A stretch of 64,000 nucleotides of DNA, from assembly GCA_031291475.1 (NCBI GenBank), contig JARLIY010000032.1, positions 1 through 64,000 on the forward strand, in the 5' to 3' direction. Below, in pieces: positions 48,371 to 56,595 of the stretch; the stretch's first letter is position 1, and each line of letters starts with the position of its first letter. The translations under genes were made by a program, and so were the position numbers. The stretch is from Xanthobacteraceae bacterium (GTDB taxonomy: Bacteria; Pseudomonadota; Alphaproteobacteria; Rhizobiales; Xanthobacteraceae). Below the pieces are notes generated by a model. It was not told the origin of the DNA, ran no database searches, and saw only the letters and a list, made by a program, of their open reading frames with translations.

Positions 48371-48751
48371 TTATTCCTGATCATCACCGTCGGAGCCGTC
48401 CTCAGTTGGAGCGAACCAGCTTTCCAAGAGGTTCGCCGCGCCGAACTCACCCTTGACTAGGATGCACGTAGCAATGCCGTCTTTCGACAAGAGGGAGTAG
48501 CTTGTGGTTACTGCGTTCAAGGTGATCTCATATTTTCTTTCTGCAACATCGTAGGCCCACCTACCGGTGGGCAGACGATTGCCCTTTCCACTATCTTGAT
48601 GTGCGAGCTCAGTCAGTTCAGCTGCCTGATCTTCGAAAAGGGTGAGGCGCCGTGTGCCATCGAGCGAAGTGACGGCACTGCACGCAATCAGAACAGTCTT
48701 AGAATTTGGAGACCGGTGCTCTGGCCTTTGAGCTACACTCCTAGGTAGCGT
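48371..48751 (-). CDS. Hypothetical protein with unresolved start
   Basis: The minus frame 48371-48751 is open and its translation is protein-like: VLIACSAVTSLDGTRRLTLF, AAELTELAHQDSGKGNRLPT, RWAYDVAERKYEITLNAVTT, and an acidic end (ESWFAPTEDGSDGDDQE). No ATG, GTG or TTG occurs in the first half, only CTG. Either it starts at a rare codon, or its 5' end was removed by a frameshift or deletion. The stop is TAA at 48371-48373. Confidence 0.5.
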   Translation of the reverse strand, partial: TLPRSVAQRPEHRSPNSKTVLIACSAVTSLDGTRRLTLFEDQAAELTELAHQDSGKGNRLPTGRWAYDVAERKYEITLNAVTTSYSLLSKDGIATCILVKGEFGAANLLESWFAPTEDGSDGDDQE

Positions 48752-48895
48752 TCACATGCCTCTTGGCGGTTGGCAAAGCAAGTCCCGCCGAGATTTGCTC
48801 ATTTTGCCCTTTTGCCTTGCGGAAATTCGACCTGATGGCCAATCATGCGCAGGCCCTATGACCCAAAGCGGCCAATGGACACTTGGATCGCATCC

Positions 48896-49372
48896 ATGCT
48901 GCCACGACGAACGCTCATTCTCGGCGCTGCCTGCGCCGCCATTGCGACGCCGGTTCCGGCGGTGGATGCTGCGGCTCTCGCCTTCGTGACCGACATCTAT
49001 CGGGCCTACAAAGGCAAAAACTCCCACGGACATCCCCTCGACTCTGAACGCGCGATCCGACGTTATTTCGAGCCGTCGCTTGCGGCATTGATGGTCAAGG
49101 ACCAAAAGATGGCTGCACGGCGCGGCGAAGTGGGATTGCTTGATGGGGATCCATTCATCGACGCGCAGGACTGGGATATTTCGGCGTTTGACATTGTGGT
49201 GACCGACACCGTGCCCGGCAAGGCGAGCGCAACGGTGAAGTTCACCAATCTCGACAAGCTGACCACGGTCGTGCTCGACCTCGTCAAGATCAAGAACGAT
49301 TGGCGAATTAGCGACATCACCTGGCTGCGCGACGGCAAACCGGAAACCTTGCGCGCGATTTACGCGCACTGA
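48896..49372 (+). CDS. Exported DUF3828-like protein
   Basis: A 158-residue protein. The start at 48896 begins a signal peptide (MLPRRTLILGAACAAIATPV, cut near VDA). The body (AFVTDIYRAYKGKNSHGHPL, ALMVKDQKMAARRGEVGLLD, and DLVKIKNDWRISDITW) fits DUF3828, an NTF2-like fold in exported proteins. Role unknown. Upstream of it lies a fragment of the dispersed repeat (ACCCAAAGCGGCC). Confidence 0.75.
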   Translation: MLPRRTLILGAACAAIATPVPAVDAAALAFVTDIYRAYKGKNSHGHPLDSERAIRRYFEPSLAALMVKDQKMAARRGEVGLLDGDPFIDAQDWDISAFDIVVTDTVPGKASATVKFTNLDKLTTVVLDLVKIKNDWRISDITWLRDGKPETLRAIYAH

Positions 49373-49806
49373 CGCGGCGCGGCCGACCTCGCTGAATCTA
49401 CGACGGGCAAGCTTCGCGAATCGCGGTTGGCTTGCCACCGAGCGGCTTTTCGGTCTACCGGCAGCGAAACTCTCAATTGTGGCTCCCGCCTCGGGCAACT
49501 GCTCGTTTTTCGGCGATCGGCTTGACCAGCCGAACGTTCCATTTCGCCAGCACTTCCTGCCTTCCAGCGATCGCTACTGCTCGTACAAGAAGCATTCTAC
49601 GAGCAGTTTGACACAGGCGCACGAGAGGGAGTGACTTCCGCTCTTCCCCCAAAAGCCGACATTCGATTGCGGCGCAAGATGTGTCGCGATGGGCCAGGAG
49701 CGGCTGTGAGCAATCGCAGCAAAGGCGCGCTATTCGATCACCTCGTTGGCGAGCAGCTTATTAGGAACAGACAAGACAACGCACGAAGACATAACCGGTC
49801 GGGTCT
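49373..49806. repeat. Intergenic region with a SALPPKADI-type dispersed repeat
   Basis: At about 49631-49700 the DNA reads GTGACTTCCGCTCTTCCCCC, AAAAGCCGACATTCGATTGC and so on. Its spurious translation, TSALPPKADIRLRRKMC, is the hallmark of an intergenic repeat of Bradyrhizobium-type genomes. No gene is supportable in the interval. Confidence 0.6.
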
Positions 49807-51117
49807 TCATCGTTCGACGGCAAAGATGCTCCACTCGCCGGGAACGCCCTTGAGGGACTGGCTACCGCGGTGGCTAAAGCGCAGACCTGAGCCCGAAACC
49901 AAATCCTTGACCGTGCTCGTAGCTAGTACCTCGTCGGCGCCAGCCAAGGCCGCGACGCGTGCTGCAACATGGACAGCGATGCCTCCGATATCGTCGCTTA
50001 TCAGTTCAATCTCGCCGGAATGAAGGCCAACTTTGAGGGCGAGTCCGAGCGGCGCTACCGCCTCACGCACAGCTAGCCCGCAGCGTATGGCGCGCGCTGG
50101 ACCGTCGAAAGTTGCTAGCACACCGTCTCCGGTCGATTTGATGATCCGGCCTCGCGAGCGCGAAACTTCGCAGGCGATAGCGCGGTGGTAGCGATCCAAC
50201 AGTTCGCGCCATGCCTTGTCGCCGAGCGCAGCGGCAGTCCGTGTAGAGGCCACCATATCAACGAACATTACCGTCGCCAGGACCCGGTCGTGCTCAACAA
50301 CGGTGATAGAGCCGGTGAGGAATTCCTCGATTCGATCCAATATAGCCCCCGCGTCGCCGATCCACGGCAGATGATCATTGCCTTGAAGTTCGACGTAGCG
50401 CGCGCCGGGTATGTGTGCGCCGAGATAGCGGCCACCCGCCACGTCGACGAATGTGTCACCACTGCGATGCAAAACCAGTGTCGGAACGCGGATGACAGGC
50501 AGCACATGGCGAATGTCGATCTCGCTGTTCATACGCATCAACTTCATCGCCGCAGAAGGGCTGGCGCCCAAGCGTTCGTGGGCTCGGAACCAGTCACGCA
50601 GCGCCGCGTCGGAGGCAAGACTGGGTGCCACACGTCCGCACAGCTCTCCGCTGCCCCAGGCGTGATCGAAATAGCCGAAGATGCCCTGTAATTGCGCTTC
50701 GGTCTTGATCCAGGTCGAGAATTTCTCGAATGCCCCATAGAGGACGAGGGCGCGGCAGCGCTCGGGATAGGTCGCCGCGAACAGCGCCGAAAGCGGTCCA
50801 CCTTCAGAAACGCCGAAGATCGCGGCCTCGGCCGAACCGACGACGTCCATAACCGCCCGGATATCGTCCATACGCTCTTCGAGTGTTGGGCGTTCAAGTT
50901 CGCGGTCGCTCAGGCCCGTTCCGCGTTTATCAAAAACGATTACGCGTGCGAACGTGGCGAGCCGATCAAAGTAGCGCGCAATATGCGGCTCCCGCAGGTC
51001 ATGTTCCAGGTGCGATACGAAGCCGGGAACGCAGACCAGATCAACCGCACCGTGGCCAAACACCTGGTACGCGATGTGAACCTGACCGCTTTTGGCGTAA
51101 CGGGTTTCAGCGCGCAC
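49807..51117 (-). CDS. Alpha/beta hydrolase fused to a class III nucleotidyl cyclase
   Basis: A 436-residue fusion. Residues 1-265 are an alpha/beta hydrolase (nucleophile elbow FGVSEGGPLSA near 100, Asp/His end in GNDHLPWIGDAG near 245-256). Residues 280-436 are an adenylate/guanylate cyclase domain (TVMFVDMVASTRTAAALG with the metal Asp, KSTGDGVLATFDGP with the second Asp, GLHSGEIELI, and HVAARVAALA with the Arg). It begins with GTG behind AGGAGGG. Such fusions suggest ligand-controlled cyclic nucleotide synthesis. One of three cyclase genes in 14 kb. Confidence 0.9.
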   Translation of the reverse strand: MRAETRYAKSGQVHIAYQVFGHGAVDLVCVPGFVSHLEHDLREPHIARYFDRLATFARVIVFDKRGTGLSDRELERPTLEERMDDIRAVMDVVGSAEAAIFGVSEGGPLSALFAATYPERCRALVLYGAFEKFSTWIKTEAQLQGIFGYFDHAWGSGELCGRVAPSLASDAALRDWFRAHERLGASPSAAMKLMRMNSEIDIRHVLPVIRVPTLVLHRSGDTFVDVAGGRYLGAHIPGARYVELQGNDHLPWIGDAGAILDRIEEFLTGSITVVEHDRVLATVMFVDMVASTRTAAALGDKAWRELLDRYHRAIACEVSRSRGRIIKSTGDGVLATFDGPARAIRCGLAVREAVAPLGLALKVGLHSGEIELISDDIGGIAVHVAARVAALAGADEVLATSTVKDLVSGSGLRFSHRGSQSLKGVPGEWSIFAVER

Positions 51118-51460
51118 GACGCCCTCCTGTCACTGCGCAAACCGCATTTTTAGTGGAAGCGGTATCCATCGCAAAGACATCGCAGTTAGGCAAATTGTGC
51201 AACACAGCGAAGTTAGCCTCTTGACAGGCCAAATGGGTCACGAGCGTCGTTGACACTTCCGGCGGCGACTTCCGCTTTTACCCTGAACGCCGACATTCGC
51301 TTGCACCGCACCGAGTGACGCAACGGTCAGACTCGGACATGGCCAAGAGCCACCCAGCGTGCGCCAGTTACTAAGGATACTACTGTCTTGCGGATGTCAC
51401 CGCTCGTTTATAAAATTGCACGTCCACATTCCTTAAAAACAAACCACGGAGGAGGGTGCA
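51118..51460. repeat. Intergenic region with a dispersed repeat copy
   Basis: At about 51262-51330 the DNA carries the SALPPKADI-type repeat (GCGACTTCCGCTTTTACCCT, GAACGCCGACATTCGCTTGC). No gene found. Confidence 0.5.
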
Positions 51461-51793
51461 ATGTTGTTCTGCATCACTACGAATTACACGCCAAAGGCGT
51501 TAGAAGCCATGGCCAAGAACCCAAACACCAATCGCCGAGAAGCGGTCGAGCAACTGGTGACCGCCGCTGGTGGCAAGTTAGTCGCTATGTACGGCACCAT
51601 TGCCGATGGTCCCGGTGCGATGGTGATCTTTGAGGCCGATCCGGCGGTGGCGCCTGCACTGGTCGGAGTCGCAGCATCATCCGATGGCGTTACAAACGTA
51701 AAGCTGCAGCGTTTATTCACCGGTGACGAAGTGCGTGCAATCCGGCAAAAAAGAGTAGAGCTTCAGAAATCCTATAAAGCACCCGGTCAATAG
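51461..51793 (+). CDS. GYD-domain protein
   Basis: A 110-residue protein: MLFCITTNYTPKALEAMAKN, AGGKLVAMYGTIADGPGAMV and KLQRLFTGDEVRAIRQKR. This is the GYD domain, a small ferredoxin-like dimeric alpha/beta barrel, usually with unknown function. Here the family Gly-Tyr-Asp segment reads DGPGAMVIFEAD. GGAGGAGGG precedes the ATG. Confidence 0.85.
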   Translation: MLFCITTNYTPKALEAMAKNPNTNRREAVEQLVTAAGGKLVAMYGTIADGPGAMVIFEADPAVAPALVGVAASSDGVTNVKLQRLFTGDEVRAIRQKRVELQKSYKAPGQ

Positions 51794-52434
51794 ACCCATT
51801 GTTGGGGCGGCTTGTTTGCCGCCCCAAATCTCCTCGTCGATTTGCTCGACGATTATTCACCGAAACTTAGTTCATCGCGCGGCATGTCGCTGATGGGTCA
51901 AACGCTTCACTTCTGCGATTTCCAAGTTGTGTCCGCTTTGCACCCGATCGCGACCAAATCGCGGACATCGCGGCACTTCGGTTTCGGGCCATTCGCTGCA
52001 TAGCCGATCACTGCCGACGCGCTTTTTTGTCCGCTGTGCACCCAATAGCGACCACTCTATTGCGGGAGTCGCGAACGACGCGACGGGCCATAAAGAGACT
52101 CATGCGCGGCAAAGAAGTTGGTTAGGGGCGGTGCTCGTTCAGGTAGACGCGCTGCTGATCAACCACATCGCACCGGGCAAGCGCACGCTCGCACCGTCCG
52201 CATAAGGCGCCAGCGCTTCGCGGAGGGAGGCGACGGCGGCGCCAAACCGATCCGATTTTCATCTGCGCCCCCAAAGATTAAGCGACGGTAGGCTCCGCAC
52301 AGCGCGCCACTAAACTCGTCAAGGTCGAGTCGATTTTATCCCCCATACTTCGGCTTAGTCTCATGGTGTCTGTGCGGCGGCTGGTCGTCAATCGCAAAAC
52401 TGGCAAGACTTTGGGTCGAACGTTGCAGCGCTCC
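51794..52434. repeat. Intergenic region with two or more dispersed repeat copies
   Basis: At about 51890-51980 and 52020-52100 lie two related copies of the dispersed repeat (TGTCCGCTTTGCACCC...CGCGGACATCGCG; GTCCGCTGTGCACCC...GGGCCATAAAGAGACT). The latter tail also occurs at 63250-63265. The remainder has no supportable gene. Confidence 0.55.
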
Positions 52435-52827
52435 ATGCCCTCCACCCGCCGCTTCCCACCTCCCTGGACGCTCGATGAGGCGAACGACGCCTGCTTCATC
52501 GTGCGCGATCACAACGGGCAGGCGCTGGCCTACGTTTATTTCGAGGATGAGCCGGGACGACAAACAGCGGCCAAGCTGCTGAGCAAAGACGAAGCGCGGC
52601 GGATCACCGCGTCAGGGGACTGGGTGAACGACCGCACCCATGGCCAGCAGTTCAGGGCCCGGTTCCTCAAGACCTCAGAGCCCGCGTCGGTCGAAGGCAT
52701 CGGGAAATACCTTGCTTCGGGCATGATCCGGGGCATCGGCCCGGCTTACGCCAAGAAGCTCCTGCGCGCGTTCGGCGAGAAGGTGTTTGACGTCATCGAG
52801 ACGCAGGCCGATCGCCTACGGGAATAG
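52435..52827 (+). pseudogene. Chimera: PPPW-family protein joined to a RecD2-helicase N-terminal fragment
   Basis: A 130-residue frame. Residues 1-58 are the PPPW small family (TRRFPPPWTLDEANDACFIV, RDHNGQALAYVYFEDEPGRQ, TAAKLLSKDEARRI). From about residue 60 it reads SGDWVNDRTHGQQFRARFLK, EGIGKYLASGMIRGIGPAYA and KKLLRAFGEKVFDVIETQAD, which is the N-terminal OB/helix-hairpin-helix region of RecD2 (YrrC-type) helicases. The helicase part then stops (DRLRE, stop) after about 70 residues. The ATPase domains are absent. Probably a recombination product; whether it is translated is unknown. Confidence 0.7.
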
Positions 52828-52967
52828 AGCTGCTCGAGTGGATGTTGAAAAAAAGATTAAATGGTTCGGCATCGATTGCGGCTCAGCCGACCATTCGATG
52901 GACACGTCAATCCGTTTGATGTCGTTGCGACAATTTTCTGCGGGGTCGGAGTGTAATAATTTTAAGC

Positions 52968-52995
52968 TTGAAGTATTTTTCAGCCGGCCTAGAAT
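52968..52995 (+). promoter_or_regulatory. Candidate promoter of the ABC-transporter operon
   Basis: TTGAAG (52968-52973) and TAGAAT (52990-52995) are separated by 16 bp, about 40 bp before the start of the substrate-binding protein gene. The surrounding 60 bp are unusually AT-rich for this genome. By eye only. Confidence 0.4.
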
Positions 52996-53035
52996 CTCTC
53001 TCAATCTCGAAAATCGCGCACGAGGGGTGGCTCAC

Positions 53036-54214
53036 ATGGTCAGGAAAGTCGGAATGGCCGCTTTTGCGGCTTGCACACTAGTTGCTCTTGCCACGACGAC
53101 GGCGTGGGGCGCCGACAAGCCGGTGTTCGGCTTGGTTATGTCGTTTAGCGGATGGTTCGCGCCGATCGATGCCGACACCATCGCCGGGGCTAAGCTCGCG
53201 GTGGCGGAGATCAACGCTGCCGGTGGCGTCCTCGGTCAGCCGATCGAGGTTGTCGAGTTCGACAACAAATCCGAACCGCCGCTCGGCGCCGACGGCGCCG
53301 TCGAAGTCATCGGCAAGGGCGCGAAGGCGATCCTTTTTCCGAGCGATTTCGACTTCGGCGCGCCGGGCGCCTATGTCGCGCAGCAGAAAGACGTGATTGC
53401 CTTTTCCGGCGCTTCTGACCCGAAGTTCGGCGTCCAGGGCGTGGGGCCGCTCGCCTACTCGACTTCGAATGCCAGTCAGGCACAAGGCGCGCTGCTCGCC
53501 GAATGGGCGTTCAAGCAGAAGGGCTGGAAAACGGCTTACGTCCTTTTGGACAACACCATTGCCTACACCAAATCGCTCTGCGGGGCCTTTGCCACCCGCT
53601 GGACGGAACTCGCCGGTAAAGACGGTCTACTGGGCCAGGACACGTTCCTCAACAACGACCCGTCGATCGCCGCGCAGATCACGCGGATCACCAGCCTGTC
53701 CAAGAAACCCGATCTGATCTTCTTTTGCTCCTATGCGCCGGGCGGACCGAGCGCCATGCGTCAGCTACGGGCCGCGGGTATCAATGCCGCCATCGCTACT
53801 GGTGAATCGCTCGACGGCGACTACTGGATCGGCTCGGTTCCGGATCTGAGCAATTTTTACGTCATCAGCTACGGTTCGAAATACGGTGACGATCCGGATG
53901 CGGCCGTGAACGGCTTCTTCAAGCGCTTCGAAGTCAAATACGGCAAGAAGGCCGACGTGTCCTACGGACTGCGTGGCTACTCTGCGGTCCAAGCCTGGGC
54001 AGATGCCGCCAACAGGGCGGGCTCGCTTGAAGGGTCTAAGGTGGCGGCCGTGCTCGACACTTTCGACAAAAAGCCGCTTGTGATCGGACCGACGACGTAC
54101 ACCGGCAAACTGCATATCCAAACTACGCGGCCGATGGCGATCTTGAACGCCACCAACGGCAAGTTCGCATGCGTCGGCCGCTTCACCGTGGAGTCGTTCC
54201 CGCCGCTGCAATAA
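53036..54214 (+). CDS. ABC transporter substrate-binding protein (branched-chain amino acid type)
   Basis: A 392-residue periplasmic-binding protein with a signal peptide (MVRKVGMAAFAACTLVALAT, cut near AWG). The HAAT-family start FGLVMSFSGWFAPIDADTIA, GAKLAVAEINAAGGVLGQPI, and FDNKSEPP is typical; the ligand-binding core is periplasmic-binding fold type I. The first gene of an operon with two ATPases and two permeases. Ligand unknown; HAAT systems also move amides, urea and aromatic acids. Confidence 0.93.
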   Translation: MVRKVGMAAFAACTLVALATTTAWGADKPVFGLVMSFSGWFAPIDADTIAGAKLAVAEINAAGGVLGQPIEVVEFDNKSEPPLGADGAVEVIGKGAKAILFPSDFDFGAPGAYVAQQKDVIAFSGASDPKFGVQGVGPLAYSTSNASQAQGALLAEWAFKQKGWKTAYVLLDNTIAYTKSLCGAFATRWTELAGKDGLLGQDTFLNNDPSIAAQITRITSLSKKPDLIFFCSYAPGGPSAMRQLRAAGINAAIATGESLDGDYWIGSVPDLSNFYVISYGSKYGDDPDAAVNGFFKRFEVKYGKKADVSYGLRGYSAVQAWADAANRAGSLEGSKVAAVLDTFDKKPLVIGPTTYTGKLHIQTTRPMAILNATNGKFACVGRFTVESFPPLQ

Positions 54215-54242
54215 CGATCCGCCGCCGACCGGACGTTTCGCC

Positions 54243-54965
54243 ATGCACCTTCAGGCGCAAGGTGTGACCGTCCGGTTTGGTGGCCTCGTGGCGGTCGACG
54301 AGGTCAGTCTCCGGCTTGAGCGCGGCGAGATTCTCGGATTGATCGGCCCAAACGGCGCCGGCAAGACGACGTTGGTTAATGTCCTTTCCGGATTCCAGCG
54401 ACCGCTCGCGGGCACGATCTTTGTCGACGAGCGCGACTGCACCGGCCTGCCACGTCACGGATTCCCTCGCGCCGGTATCGTGCGCACATTCCAGGCTGTC
54501 CGCCTTTTCCGCGGCCTGACGGTCGGCGAGAACGTCGAAGCCGGCTACGTCGCGCAGGGGCTTGGCCGCGCACAGGCGCGACGGCGGGCGTTGGAAATTC
54601 TCGGTGAACTGCGGCTGGCCGACAAGGCTCATCATGTTGCTGCGGGTCTGAGCTACGGCGAAGAGCGCCGCGTCGGCCTCGCTCGGGCGCTTGCCGTCAA
54701 TCCGCGGTTCCTCCTTCTCGACGAACCGGCGGCCGGCCTGGCTGCCGCCGAAGCGGACGAACTCCGCAAGGTCATCGTTGAGGTCAGGTCAAAGTACGAT
54801 TGCGGGGTGTTGGTCATCGAGCACAACATGGCGCTGGTCATGAATCTTTGCGAACGAATCCAGGTTCTCGACAGCGGTAAGACGATCGCCGCCGGCACGC
54901 CTGCGCAGATACGCTCCGATGCTCGCGTCCGGCGCGCCTATCTTGGTCCCGACGCCCTGCAATGA
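54243..54965 (+). CDS. livG: ABC transporter ATP-binding protein (LivG type)
   Basis: A 240-residue ATPase: Walker A GPNGAGKTTL (near 35-44), signature LSYGEERRVGLARALA (near 136-151), Walker B FLLLDEPAAGL, and the switch His in VLVIEHNM. LivG-type features are seen in the FQAVRLFRGLTVGENVE segment. Starts 28 bp after the binding-protein gene; overlaps the LivF gene by 4 bp. Confidence 0.93.
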   Translation: MHLQAQGVTVRFGGLVAVDEVSLRLERGEILGLIGPNGAGKTTLVNVLSGFQRPLAGTIFVDERDCTGLPRHGFPRAGIVRTFQAVRLFRGLTVGENVEAGYVAQGLGRAQARRRALEILGELRLADKAHHVAAGLSYGEERRVGLARALAVNPRFLLLDEPAAGLAAAEADELRKVIVEVRSKYDCGVLVIEHNMALVMNLCERIQVLDSGKTIAAGTPAQIRSDARVRRAYLGPDALQ

Positions 54966-55711
54966 GCGCTAGCGTACCGCTGCTCGCGATCTCCGGCCTC
55001 GTTGTGCGTTACGGCGCCGTCGTTGCCGTGCGCGGCGTCGATCTCCAGGTCGGCGAGGGCGAGGTCGTCAGCATTGTCGGACCGAACGGTGCCGGCAAGA
55101 CATCGCTCATTTCGGCCGTCGCTGGACTAGTCACGCCGGCTGAGGGAACCATCACCTTCGCCGGTAAGCCCCTCGGCGGAATACCGCTCGAAGATGTGGT
55201 CGCGCAGGGCATCGCGCTCGTTCCGGAGGGTCGGCACATCTTCGCCAGTTTGACGGTGACCGAGAACATGATGCTCGGCGCGACGATCCGGCGTGACGCC
55301 CAAGCCGTGGCGGCCGACGTCGACCGCTTTTTTGCAATGTTTCCGATCCTCGGCGAGCGCCGGCACCGGCCCGCCGGGCACCTCTCCGGCGGCGAGCAAC
55401 AACAGCTCGCCATCGCGCGGGCGCTATTGTCGCGGCCGCGGCTTCTTATGCTCGACGAGCCGTCGCTCGGTCTCGCCCCAACGTTGGTCGATCAAGTCTA
55501 TACGCTCTTCAAGACGATCCGCGATCAGGGCGTGACCATCCTTTTGGTCGAGCAGAACGCGGAGCGTGTGTTCGCCGTTTCCGACCGCGTCTATGTGATC
55601 AGCGGCGGAGAGTTCGGTCTGAGCGGAAGCGCAGGCGAGATCAAAAGCGATCCGCGCTTCGACGCCGCCTATTTCGGCGTGCGCATGCGTGAGGCGGCGA
55701 GCGGCCTGTGA
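54962..55711 (+). CDS. livF: ABC transporter ATP-binding protein (LivF type)
   Basis: A 249-residue ATPase: Walker A GPNGAGKTSL, signature LSGGEQQQLAIARAL, Walker B LLMLDEPSLGL, switch His replaced by Gln (ILLVEQN), as usual in LivF. Typical VPEGRHIFASLTVTENM. ATGA overlap with livG and TGATG overlap with the permease gene, so the four genes are translationally coupled. Confidence 0.93.
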   Translation: MSASVPLLAISGLVVRYGAVVAVRGVDLQVGEGEVVSIVGPNGAGKTSLISAVAGLVTPAEGTITFAGKPLGGIPLEDVVAQGIALVPEGRHIFASLTVTENMMLGATIRRDAQAVAADVDRFFAMFPILGERRHRPAGHLSGGEQQQLAIARALLSRPRLLMLDEPSLGLAPTLVDQVYTLFKTIRDQGVTILLVEQNAERVFAVSDRVYVISGGEFGLSGSAGEIKSDPRFDAAYFGVRMREAASGL

Positions 55712-56595
55712 TGGAGCGCTTGGTTCAAACCCTTGTCGACGCGGTGAGCGTGGGAAGCCTGTATGCGCTGACTGCGCTGGGCATCGGCCTTATTTTCGGG
55801 GTCATGCGGCTCATCAATTTCGCGCACGGGGAGCTGATCACGATTGCCGCCTATACATTGCTTGCGCTCTTTGGCCAACCCATTCCGGTGATGCTGTTCG
55901 GCGCGATCGCAGTGGCGATCGTTCTGGCGTTGTTGACAGAACGCGTGGCGTTCCGCCCGCTGCGCAATGCGGACCCGACGACGTTGCTAATCTCTTCATT
56001 TGCGGTGAGCTTCTTTTTGCAGAAGCTCCTCATCCTGGTGGTCGGATCGCGGCTCAAGGGTCTCGACTTCCTGCCCGAGCTTGGCCGTCAAATCGAATTT
56101 GCCGGCATCCGGCTGCAGATGCTGCAGATCGTCACGATACTCGTCAGTATCGTCATCGTCACCGCTCTGACCTGGTTCCTGCAAGCGACGCGGCTCGGCT
56201 TGCATATGCGCGCTGCGGCGGAGGACTTCCGCATGGCGCGGGTACTGGGCGTGCGCGCTAATAACGTGATCGCCATGGCATTTGCGCTGAGTGGCATCCT
56301 GGCTGCCGCGGTCTCTTGTTTGATTGTCGTGCAGACCGGCGTCGTGCAGCCGCGCATGGGGGTGCAATTGGTGATCATCGCCTTCGTCGGCACGGTGATT
56401 GGCGGCCTCGGCAGTCTTTCCGGAGCCGCGCTTGGTGGCTTCCTCGTTGGCGCTGCCTCGATCCTGCTGCAGGCTTTGCTGCCGCCCGATCTGCGCGCCT
56501 TTCGCGAGGCGTTTGTCTTTATCGCCGTGGCGCTCGTTCTGCTCTTCCGACCGCAGGGATTGATCCCCGCCCCCGGCTTGAAGGAGAGGATTTGA
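55711..56595 (+). CDS. livH: Branched-chain amino acid-type ABC permease (LivH)
   Basis: A 294-residue permease with about eight membrane helices. LivH hallmarks: GSLYALTALGIGLIFGVMRL, INFAHGELITIAAYTLLALF, and the EAA-like loop RALGVRANNV (here ARVLGVRANNVIAMAFALSG). The ATG at 55711 is chosen (TGATG overlap with livF); a GTG one codon earlier is possible. Ends overlapping livM by one base. Confidence 0.92.
   Translation: MERLVQTLVDAVSVGSLYALTALGIGLIFGVMRLINFAHGELITIAAYTLLALFGQPIPVMLFGAIAVAIVLALLTERVAFRPLRNADPTTLLISSFAVSFFLQKLLILVVGSRLKGLDFLPELGRQIEFAGIRLQMLQIVTILVSIVIVTALTWFLQATRLGLHMRAAAEDFRMARVLGVRANNVIAMAFALSGILAAAVSCLIVVQTGVVQPRMGVQLVIIAFVGTVIGGLGSLSGAALGGFLVGAASILLQALLPPDLRAFREAFVFIAVALVLLFRPQGLIPAPGLKERI

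Noticed and set aside
49631-50023. 130-codon frame starting TSALPPKADI
   Set aside because: This is translation of a dispersed intergenic repeat running into the antisense of a cyclase gene, not a protein.
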